In this document: positions 5,227-11,219 of the stretch, piece by piece
How the letters are laid out: every line of letters starts with the position of its first letter
How positions within the stretch are numbered: the stretch's first letter is position 1
Assembly (NCBI GenBank): GCA_033854735.1
Contig: JAWWPY010000485.1
Span: 1 to 12,256 of the forward strand
Direction: 5' to 3'
Length of the DNA: 12,256 bases
Source of the DNA: JAWWPY01 sp033854735
GTDB lineage: Bacteria; Actinomycetota; Actinomycetes; Streptosporangiales; Streptosporangiaceae
The notes under the pieces: model-generated
Database searches by the model: none
Seen by the model: only the letters and a program-made list of their open reading frames with translations
What the model was told of the DNA's origin: nothing
Program-made: the position numbers and the translations under genes

Positions 5227-5679
5227 ATGCAGACCATCAACGAAGCCTCGGGACTGGTGAGCATAGGCCAGCTCGCCCAGGCGGCCGGGGTGAGCAGTCG
5301 CACGATCCGCTACTACGAGGAACTCGGCATCCTGCCCGAGCCGCACCGCACCAGCGGCGGCACCCGGAAGTATCCCCGCGAATACTGCGGCTACATCGAG
5401 ACCGCGCTCGCGCTGAAGGACCTCGGATTCCGGCTGGAGGAGGTCAGGCCGCTGGCCAGGCTGGCTCTCGGCCGCGCCATCAGCCCAGGCCAGCGGGCCA
5501 GGGCGACGCAACTCGTGGAGGACCGGATCCAGGCGCTCGACCGGCAGGTGGCCGTCCTGCGCAAGCTCCGCGATTCAGTCACGGGCCCTGAAGCGGTGAC
5601 AACCGGACCACGGGCCCACGAATGGCAGGCGGAGACGGGAACGCCGGACGGCCTTATGCTCAATAGCAGGAGCGATTGA
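5227..5679 (+). CDS. MerR-family transcriptional regulator
   Basis: The 150-residue protein has the MerR winged helix-turn-helix at residues 11-80 (VSIGQLAQAAGVSSRTIRYYEELGIL, then GGTRKYPREY and DLGFRLEEVRPL). A helical dimerisation region follows at about 85-118 (EDRIQALDRQVAVLRKLRDSV). The last 30 residues look disordered and give no hint of the effector. Only one cysteine (Cys54, in the DNA-binding half) is present, so SoxR-like iron-sulfur or CueR/MerR-like metal sensing is unlikely. The frame extends upstream to 5026 with no family similarity. The ATG at 5227 is preferred; a GTG at 5224 is possible. It is divergent from the thiolase (259 bp apart), making the thiolase promoter its likely target, and is followed after 14 bp by a small membrane-protein gene. 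Confidence 0.82.
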   Translation: MQTINEASGLVSIGQLAQAAGVSSRTIRYYEELGILPEPHRTSGGTRKYPREYCGYIETALALKDLGFRLEEVRPLARLALGRAISPGQRARATQLVEDRIQALDRQVAVLRKLRDSVTGPEAVTTGPRAHEWQAETGTPDGLMLNSRSD

Positions 5680-5693
5680 CGGAGGCTGCGGTT

Positions 5694-5861
5694 GTGACAG
5701 GAGCGATTCTGCTGGTGTTCATCGGCGTCCTGGTGGCGTTCGGCTGGACGCGTTTCCGGCGTCGCCTGGGATTGAGCGTGACCGGGCACCATTTCGTTGT
5801 GGTAATCGTGGGTTTTTGCCTGATTGCGCTGGCCGCGTGGGCGGCTTCGCTGAGCAGCTGA
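5694..5861 (+). CDS. Small two-helix membrane protein, unknown function
   Basis: No family is recognised. The 55-residue product has two hydrophobic segments (about residues 3-19, AILLVFIGVLVAFGW, and 32-52, HFVVVIVGFCLIALAAWAA) joined by a basic turn, TRFRRRLG. The positive-inside rule would put the turn in the cytoplasm. GTG at 5694 is chosen because GGAGG (5681-5685) lies 8 nt upstream. A TTG at 5676 would add six residues and overlap the MerR stop, but has no such site. Good ribosome binding, typical membrane composition and tight spacing behind the MerR gene argue that it is real and co-transcribed. It converges with the PP2C gene, 6 bp away. Confidence 0.6.
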   Translation: MTGAILLVFIGVLVAFGWTRFRRRLGLSVTGHHFVVVIVGFCLIALAAWAASLSS

Positions 5862-5874
5862 CCGGGCTCAGCGA
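5847..5874. terminator. Bidirectional terminator between the small membrane protein and PP2C genes
   Basis: Perfect 9-bp arms TCGCTGAGC (5847-5855) and GCTCAGCGA (5866-5874) enclose a 10-nt loop. The rightward gene's stop (5859-5861) is in the loop and the leftward gene's stop (5868-5870) is within one arm. It can end both converging transcripts. Confidence 0.65.
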
Positions 5875-8120
5875 CTCCGCGAATCGTCCCGCAGGGGCAT
5901 CTCGAACCAGACCGCCTTGCCGTCCCTGGTGGGGCGCGAGCCCCAGCGGCTCGCCAGCTGGTCGACCAGGTACAGCCCCCGCCCTCCCTCGTCCGTTTCT
6001 CCCGCGCTACGGATCCGCGGCAGCCGCAGGTCGGTGTCGAAAACCTCGACCCAGACCGTTTCCGCGCCGCGCCGCAGCCGGAGCGTGAACTCCTTGCTGG
6101 CTGATCCGGAAAACCCTTCGCTGAACGGGGCCGTGTCCCAGCCCCCGACCAGGACCGGGGCCACCGGCTGGGAGCCGCCCGCGACCTCGAGGGCGAACTC
6201 GTGCCGGGGAGTGCGCGACGTGGAGGTGTGCAGCACCACGTTGGTGACCACCTCTGACACCAGCAGGCAGGTCAGATTGGTTTGCTCGGGATCCATGCCC
6301 CAGCCGAGGAACGTCGCCTGGGCCAGCCGCCGGGCCTCGGAGACCCGGATGGGCTCGGCCGGGAACGAGCGTTCCCACCAGGCGAGGTCCACCGCAGACG
6401 TGCGGACGACCAGGATCGCCATGTCGTCGTCGATGTCTCCGGGCACGGACTCCTCGGCCGCCTTCGCGATCGCCTCAACCTGGCCCGTGGCCACCCGGCC
6501 AACCGACTCTTTGAGCATCTCCAGCGCCTCGGCCTCGGTGTAATAGCCGGTTCCGCCGACCCGCTCCCTACGGTCGGTCAGCCCGTCCGTGTACAGGACC
6601 AGCGCCGAGCCCGCGGGAAGGTGGCGGGTCTCCTCACGATAGGTGGGAGCGCCGGGCATGTTCCTGCCGCGCGCGCCGAGCAGCAGGCCCTTGTGCTCGA
6701 TCTCGAGCTCGCCGACCTCACCACCGGTGACGAGCAATGGTGCGTCATGACCGGCGTTGGCGAACGACAGCGTGCGCGACCAGGCGTCGTAGACGAGGTA
6801 GGTGCAGCTGACGATCGGCGGGTCAGGCGTATCGGCGCCCTTCTTCGGCGGAGCCAGGGTGCGGCACCAGTCATCGAGCTTGCGCAAGATCTCCGCGGGT
6901 GGCTTGTCGTCCTGGGCGAACGCGCGCAATGCGGCCCGCAGCTGGCCCATGATGGCGGCGGCGCGGGCGCCGCGCCCCTCAACGTCGCCGATGACGATGC
7001 CCACCCGCCCGGCTGACAGCGGGATGATGTCGTACCAGTCTCCGCCTACCTGGGTCTGGATTCCCTGCCCGTGGGTCTCCAGCGGCTTGGCCGGAACGTA
7101 CCGGTAGGCCACCTCAAGCCCGTCGAGCGTCGGCAGATCCTGCGGCAGCAGGCTGGTCTGGAAAGCCAGGGCAGTACGCCGCTCCTCCTCGAACAGCAGC
7201 GCGTTGTCGATGGCGATGGCCACCCGGCTCGCGATGACACTGAGGAACTCGCGGTCATCGGCGTCGTAACGCTGCTCTTCGCGCTCGGTCAGGTTGGACG
7301 TGGCCAGGCTCATCACGCCGAGCAGTTCGCCGCGGGCGCAGAGCGGCGCCGCGATGACGGATACCAGGCCCACGCCCTGGGCGGCTTCCAGGCTGCCCTG
7401 GCTGGGCGCCCGGGGATCCTCTTCCTGCAGATTCTCCACGAGCACGGCGTCCAGGCGCGTCATCGCCTGCTGGCAGAAGTGACCCTCCGGGTAAGTGATC
7501 TGGTCGCCGACCCGGGCCCAGCTCTCCGGCGGCGGCGACCAGCCGTTGGCGTTCATCTGGACCCGGCGCATCAGCTTCTCGCCGTGGAACAGGTCGATCA
7601 CGCAATGATCCGCGAAGTGCGGCACCAGCGTCTCCGCCACGTGCCGAAGGGTGAGGCTGAGCTCGAGCGATCCCGCCAGCCGTTCCCCGATCCGCTCCAG
7701 CAGGCCGATCTGGTCCCGTTTACGCTGGCTGCCCCGCCTGGTGGCCTCACGCGCGATGATGACGATGCCGTCGATGGCTCCGGACGGATGGCGCAGCGGC
7801 ACCGCCTGGGCCCGGAGGAGTATGCGGGACCCGTCTCGCCGGACATTGGCGAAGGTCCCGTCCCAGGCCCGGCCGCGGAGCACCTGCTTCGCCAGGTCAG
7901 CTGCCTTTCCCGCGTCACTTTCCTCGAACCCGAGGGAAAGGATGGGCCGGCCGACCAGCTGCGCGGGCTCCTCGGGGAAGTCGAAAAGCTGTACCGCGAA
8001 GGCATTGGCGTACAAGAGATTGCTGAGCCGGTCAGTCACCACGACCGCGGCGGCTATCTGGCCGAGAACGGTCTCAGCCGGGAGGTATGCCCCGTATCCC
8101 GTGTTACCCCAGGTGGTCAT
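5868..8120 (-). CDS. PAS-GAF-PP2C (SpoIIE/RsbU-type) phosphatase fused to an RsbW-like ATPase domain
   Basis: This 750-residue cytoplasmic regulator likely senses a signal and resets a partner-switching pathway by dephosphorylating an STAS anti-sigma antagonist. A PAS domain spans about 14-125, a GAF domain about 150-310 (GVGLVSVIAAPLCARGELLGVMSLA region), and the PP2C phosphatase about 330-573. Metal-binding PP2C motifs are complete: GGDWYD (359-364), GDVEGRG (378-384), YTDGLTD (510-516) and DIDDDM (562-567). A C-terminal GHKL ATPase domain (about 577-743) carries the N-box SEVVTNVVLH (622-631, Asn627) and G-box DEGGRGLYLV (710-719). Between these, about 35-40 residues (640-677) are not expected in this family and are rich in Gly, Ser and Pro. 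The ATG at 8120 has only a weak AGGG site. It lies 54 bp behind ideR on the same strand and may be co-transcribed. No sigma factor or STAS partner is in the window. Confidence 0.9.
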   Translation of the reverse strand: MTTWGNTGYGAYLPAETVLGQIAAAVVVTDRLSNLLYANAFAVQLFDFPEEPAQLVGRPILSLGFEESDAGKAADLAKQVLRGRAWDGTFANVRRDGSRILLRAQAVPLRHPSGAIDGIVIIAREATRRGSQRKRDQIGLLERIGERLAGSLELSLTLRHVAETLVPHFADHCVIDLFHGEKLMRRVQMNANGWSPPPESWARVGDQITYPEGHFCQQAMTRLDAVLVENLQEEDPRAPSQGSLEAAQGVGLVSVIAAPLCARGELLGVMSLATSNLTEREEQRYDADDREFLSVIASRVAIAIDNALLFEEERRTALAFQTSLLPQDLPTLDGLEVAYRYVPAKPLETHGQGIQTQVGGDWYDIIPLSAGRVGIVIGDVEGRGARAAAIMGQLRAALRAFAQDDKPPAEILRKLDDWCRTLAPPKKGADTPDPPIVSCTYLVYDAWSRTLSFANAGHDAPLLVTGGEVGELEIEHKGLLLGARGRNMPGAPTYREETRHLPAGSALVLYTDGLTDRRERVGGTGYYTEAEALEMLKESVGRVATGQVEAIAKAAEESVPGDIDDDMAILVVRTSAVDLAWWERSFPAEPIRVSEARRLAQATFLGWGMDPEQTNLTCLLVSEVVTNVVLHTSTSRTPRHEFALEVAGGSQPVAPVLVGGWDTAPFSEGFSGSASKEFTLRLRRGAETVWVEVFDTDLRLPRIRSAGETDEGGRGLYLVDQLASRWGSRPTRDGKAVWFEMPLRDDSRSR

Positions 8121-8174
8121 CGGCCCTATCCCCGGCCGCGAGCCCGGCGGCGGCCCGCCCGGCCCCCACTCTGC

Positions 8175-8894
8175 TCATAGCCGGGTGACGAAGACATGCA
8201 CAGCAACCAGGCGGGGCAATTCCGCCGCCATACCGCCGCCGTTGTCCTCACTGGTCACCTGCACACCATCGTCGTTGAGCGCGAGCGTGACCTCGCGTCC
8301 CGGTTGTATCCCGCTGCGTTTGAGTTTAAGCATCAGGGCGGCATCGCTTTGGACTTGTTCACTGATCCGCCGGACAATGACACGTTCGGGCCGCTCCGAT
8401 GCGACCTCGGTCATGGCCACGGCCTGCTCCCGCTCGGCGGCGAGCCCGCGCTGCTTGGCATCGGCAGGTACCCCGAGTTCATCGAGTCCCGGAATCACGT
8501 TGCCGTGCGGGCAGCGCACCGGGTAGTCGAGCAACTCCACCAGCCGGCGCTCAACCTGCTCGGAGATCACGTGCTCCCAGCGGCAGGCCTCGATGTGGAC
8601 CTCTTCCCAGGGCAGCCCGATCACCCCGACCAGCAAGCACTCGGCCAGCCGGTGCTTGCGCATGACTCCCACGGCCAGGGCCCGGCCGGCCACGGTCAGC
8701 GACAGCTGGCGATCACCCTCGACCCGCAGCAGCCCGTCGCGCTCCATCCTCGCCACAGTCTGGCTGACGGTCGGCCCGCTCTGGGACAGCCGCTCGGCGA
8801 TCCGGGCACGCAGCGGGACAATGCCCTCTTCCTCGAGCTCGAAAACTGTGCGGAGATACATCTCCGTCGTGTCGATAAGCCCGTGCGCCGTCAA
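8175..8894 (-). CDS. ideR: Iron-dependent transcriptional repressor, DtxR/IdeR family
   Basis: IdeR proteins bind Fe2+ and then DNA, repressing iron uptake and tuning iron storage. From a TTG at 8894 the protein has 239 residues. It closely follows the mycobacterial sequence: IDTTEMYLRT, an HTH at about 27-55 (RARIAERLSQSGPTVSQTVARMERDG), and then the dimer domain. All expected metal ligands are visible: Met12, Cys104, Glu107 and His108 for one site; His81, Glu85 and His100 for the other. The Glu and Gln of the C-terminal SEQVQSD segment add further ligands. A C-terminal SH3-like domain is present. A longer frame to 8930 exists, but TTG is preceded by GGGAGG 4 nt away and gives the usual N-terminus. 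A manganese sensor (MntR) is less likely given the Cys ligand and length. The PP2C gene follows after 54 bp. No iron box was seen upstream. Confidence 0.92.
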   Translation of the reverse strand: MTAHGLIDTTEMYLRTVFELEEEGIVPLRARIAERLSQSGPTVSQTVARMERDGLLRVEGDRQLSLTVAGRALAVGVMRKHRLAECLLVGVIGLPWEEVHIEACRWEHVISEQVERRLVELLDYPVRCPHGNVIPGLDELGVPADAKQRGLAAEREQAVAMTEVASERPERVIVRRISEQVQSDAALMLKLKRSGIQPGREVTLALNDDGVQVTSEDNGGGMAAELPRLVAVHVFVTRL

Positions 8895-9026
8895 CGGTCC
8901 TCCCTTCTCACCTGATGCTATGGCCGGCACGCCACAATCGCGATCGGACGAACGTAACCACCGGCCCGGCGGCGGGACGGCGGAGCGGCCCGCGGAGCAT
9001 CCCGGGGCAGTGCTCTCTGCGACTCG

Positions 9027-9758
9027 CTACGGTGCCAGGCGCTCGATGACCCAGTGCTGATCACCACCGGGCTGACCACCACCGGGCTGACCACCACCGG
9101 GCCCGCCCTCCCTGCGGTACCGGAGGCGGTCGTGCAGCCGGTTCACGCGCCCCTGCCAGAACTCGACCGTCTCCGCGGCGACCCGGTAGCCGCCCCAGAA
9201 CTCCGGCATGGGTACCGCTACCCCCTCCGGCCAGCGCCGCTGGAGTTTCTCGTAGCGTTCGTCGAGCTCGCCGCGGGACCCGAGGACGGACGACTGCCGG
9301 CTGGCCCAGGCTCCGACCTGTGAGCCGTGCGGGCGTGAATGGAAGTATGGCTCGCTCTCGTCGCTGGTCAGAGCCGTGACGTGACCCTGGATGATCACCT
9401 GCCGCTGCAGCGGGTGCCACGGGAGCAGCAGGCACGCACGGGGGTTCGCGGCGAGCTCCTGTCCCTTGGTGGAGGTGCGGTTGGTGTAGAAGACGAACCC
9501 GCCGGGGCCGTACTGCTTGAGCAGCACCGTCCGGGCCCGCGGCCAGCCAGCGGCGGACACGGTGGCCAGCACCATGGCGTTTGGCTCCGGCAGGTCCGCG
9601 GCGATCACGTCGGCCATCCAGCGGCCGAACAGGGTCAGCGGGTCGGCCGGGGCGGCCGCCTCATCGAGGCCAGCCGTCGTGCCGGAGGCACGCAGGCCAG
9701 CCGAAGTGGCAGTGAGTGATCCACCGGGCCGTTCTGGCGGGTGACGGGTCGCATCCAC
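9027..9758 (-). CDS. pdxH: Pyridoxamine/pyridoxine 5'-phosphate oxidase
   Basis: The FMN enzyme oxidises pyridoxamine or pyridoxine 5'-phosphate to pyridoxal 5'-phosphate. The 243-residue product has PADPLTLFGRW (38-47), RTVLLKQY with Lys81, the FMN-binding FYTNRTSTKGQEL (90-102), SRPHGSQVGAWASRQSS (141-157), FWGGYRV and WQGRVNRLHDRLRYRRE (201-217, with Arg207 and His209 for the phosphate and pyridine ring), and ends in the conserved WVIERLAP. Just before that end a glycine-rich insert of three GGQPG-type units (about 218-234) replaces the usual two or three residues. Start GTG at 9758 has AGAGG about 9 nt upstream; the first 30 residues are Ala/Thr/Pro-rich and poorly conserved. It is divergent from citA and lies 132 bp upstream of ideR on the same strand. 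Confidence 0.94.
   Translation of the reverse strand: MDATRHPPERPGGSLTATSAGLRASGTTAGLDEAAAPADPLTLFGRWMADVIAADLPEPNAMVLATVSAAGWPRARTVLLKQYGPGGFVFYTNRTSTKGQELAANPRACLLLPWHPLQRQVIIQGHVTALTSDESEPYFHSRPHGSQVGAWASRQSSVLGSRGELDERYEKLQRRWPEGVAVPMPEFWGGYRVAAETVEFWQGRVNRLHDRLRYRREGGPGGGQPGGGQPGGDQHWVIERLAP
9059..9103 (-). repeat. Three 15-bp tandem repeats inside pdxH
   Basis: Units GATCACCACCGGGCT, GACCACCACCGGGCT and GACCACCACCGGGCC follow directly. Because 15 bp is five codons, changes in copy number keep the frame. They encode the glycine/glutamine/proline-rich insert near the PdxH C-terminus. Confidence 0.9.
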
Positions 9759-9791
9759 GGGAATGATCCTCTCGCAGCCGGCTCCGAGGCA

Positions 9792-9842
9792 GCCAGCCAG
9801 GCTGGCGGACGTGGCCGGCCAGCCAGGCTGGCGGACGTGGCC
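9792..9842. repeat. Two tandem copies of a 26-bp unit between pdxH and citA
   Basis: Positions 9792-9816 and 9818-9842 are identical over 25 bp with a 26-bp period. Each contains GCCAGCCAGGCTGGC, itself close to palindromic, so the DNA or RNA could fold. The copies lie in the divergent pdxH-citA intergenic region, 34-84 bp upstream of the pdxH start codon. Confidence 0.85.
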
Positions 9843-9989
9843 CTTGTCACGATCCCACGGCTACCGAAACAGGTTCCGGCGCGGTTGAATTGACCAGGCT
9901 GGGAGGGGAACATCGGCCACGGGGGTTTTGTCCAGTTGTACCCCCCTGGCCCATGGGACGCCCTCACCGGGAGTACGGAGGAAGCGCAG

Positions 9990-11096
9990 ATGTCCGACTT
10001 CAAACCTGGGCTCGAAGGCGTGGTCGCCTTCGAGACGGAAATCGCCGAGCCCGACCGGGAGGGCGGGTCTCTGCGCTACCGGGGGGTGGACATCGAGGAA
10101 CTCGTCGGCCACGTCTCGTACGGTCACGTGTGGGGACTGCTGGTCGATAACGAGTTCGCCCCGGGGCTGCCGCCCGCCGAGTCCTACCCGATCCCGGTAC
10201 ATTCCGGCGACATCCGGGTGGACGTGCAGAGCGCACTGGCCATGCTCGCGCCCGCGTGGGGCATGCGCCAGCTGCTGGACATCAGCGACGAGCAGGCCCG
10301 TGACGACCTGGCCCGTGCCTCGGTGATGGCGCTGTCCTTCGTCGCGCAGTCGGCTCGCGGGCCCGGCCTGCCAGTAATCCCCCAGCAGCGGGTGGATGAG
10401 GCACAGAACATCGTCGAGCGGTTCATGATCCGCTGGCGGGGTGACCCGGATCCGCAGCACGTGAAGGCTATCGACGCCTACTGGACCTCGGCGGCCGAGC
10501 ACGGCCTGAACGCCTCGACCTTCACCGCCCGGGTGATCGCGTCCACCGGCGCCGACGTGGCGGCAGCGCTGTCCGGCGCGGTAGGAGCCATGTCCGGGCC
10601 GCTGCATGGCGGCGCGCCGGCCCGCGTGCTGAGCATGATCGAGGAGGTCGAGCGGACCGGGGATGCCGCCCGCTACGTCAAGACTGCCCTCGACCGGGGC
10701 GACCGGCTGATGGGCTTCGGGCACCGGGTCTACCGGGCCGAGGACCCGCGGGCGCGGGTGCTGCGCAGGACGGCGCGGGATCTCGGCGCACCCAGGTACG
10801 AGGTAGCCGTAGCCCTGGAAAAGGCGGCGCTGGACGAACTGCACGCCCGGCGGCCGGACCGGGTGCTCGCTACCAACGTGGAGTTCTGGGCCGCGATCAC
10901 GCTGGACTTCGCCGACGTGCCCCCGCACATGTTCACGTCGATGTTCACCTGCGCCAGGACGGCGGGCTGGGCCGCGCACATCCTCGAGCAGAAGCGCACC
11001 GGCCGGCTGGTCCGGCCGAGCGCCCGCTACGTGGGCCCGCCGGCCCGCCCGGTCAGCAGCGTTCCCGGTGCGGACGAGGTGCTGGACGAGGTCTGA
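9990..11096 (+). CDS. citA: Citrate synthase 2 (CitA-type)
   Basis: The enzyme condenses oxaloacetate and acetyl-CoA to citrate. The 368-residue product follows the actinobacterial CitA line closely. Active-site histidines are His206 (SGPLHGGAPARV) and His245 (GFGHRVYRAEDPRARVLR), and the likely acid Asp306 lies in VEFWAAITLDFADVP. The AEHGLNASTFTARVIASTGAD segment (169-189) and the C-terminal HILEQKR...VRPSARYVGP are also typical. It lacks the long N-terminal extension of hexameric type II synthases. An upstream in-frame GTG or TTG would add about 18 residues, but ATG at 9990 has GGAGG 8-9 nt before it and gives the family's N-terminus. It is divergent from pdxH, and serC follows on the same strand after 123 bp. 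A methylcitrate synthase role is less likely on overall similarity but cannot be excluded. Confidence 0.93.
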   Translation: MSDFKPGLEGVVAFETEIAEPDREGGSLRYRGVDIEELVGHVSYGHVWGLLVDNEFAPGLPPAESYPIPVHSGDIRVDVQSALAMLAPAWGMRQLLDISDEQARDDLARASVMALSFVAQSARGPGLPVIPQQRVDEAQNIVERFMIRWRGDPDPQHVKAIDAYWTSAAEHGLNASTFTARVIASTGADVAAALSGAVGAMSGPLHGGAPARVLSMIEEVERTGDAARYVKTALDRGDRLMGFGHRVYRAEDPRARVLRRTARDLGAPRYEVAVALEKAALDELHARRPDRVLATNVEFWAAITLDFADVPPHMFTSMFTCARTAGWAAHILEQKRTGRLVRPSARYVGPPARPVSSVPGADEVLDEV

Positions 11097-11122
11097 CCGG
11101 CCCGGGGCGCCGCGGCGATCCT

Positions 11123-11146
11123 CTGGGGTTGGCTGGGCGGCCCCAG
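11123..11146 (+). terminator. Possible terminator after citA
   Basis: CTGGGG (11123-11128) and CCCCAG (11141-11146) can form a 6-bp stem with a 12-nt loop 26 nt after the citA stop. There is no T-tract. Confidence 0.3.
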
Positions 11147-11173
11147 GGTGGCCCAGGTGGCCCAGGTGGCCTC
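11147..11173. repeat. Three 9-bp tandem repeats between citA and serC
   Basis: GGTGGCCCA occurs twice, followed by the variant GGTGGCCTC. The stretch is non-coding. It lies just downstream of the possible citA hairpin and upstream of the serC promoter region. Confidence 0.7.
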
Positions 11174-11207
11174 AGGGTGGGCGCACGGCCCGGTGCTGGC
11201 CGCCGGT

Positions 11208-11213
11208 TAGTCT
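11208..11213 (+). promoter_or_regulatory. -10 box placing serC transcription at its GTG
   Basis: TAGTCT fits TANNNT and ends 6 nt before the serC GTG at 11220, so +1 would be the start codon. There is no Shine-Dalgarno sequence. This is the same spacing as at dcd and suggests a leaderless message. Confidence 0.45.
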
Positions 11214-11219
11214 TGGCCC

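Noticed and set aside
4968..5303. 112-codon N-terminal extension of the thiolase
   Set aside because: It lacks any thiolase similarity and overlaps the divergent MerR gene. A well-placed GGAGG and GTG at 4967 give the standard N-terminus.
7071..8180. 369-codon open frame opposite the PP2C gene
   Set aside because: It is antisense to a complete multidomain protein with intact motifs and has no recognisable domain.
8895..9026. Search for an iron box upstream of ideR
   Set aside because: No TTAGGTTAGGCTAACCTAA-like palindrome was found by eye. No feature is claimed.
9059..9103. CRISPR array
   Set aside because: The repeats are 15 bp, directly abutting without spacers, and lie in frame within pdxH. 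No array was seen elsewhere in the window.
9861..10979. 372-codon open frame opposite citA
   Set aside because: It is antisense to a highly conserved citrate synthase, with low-complexity composition typical of shadow frames.
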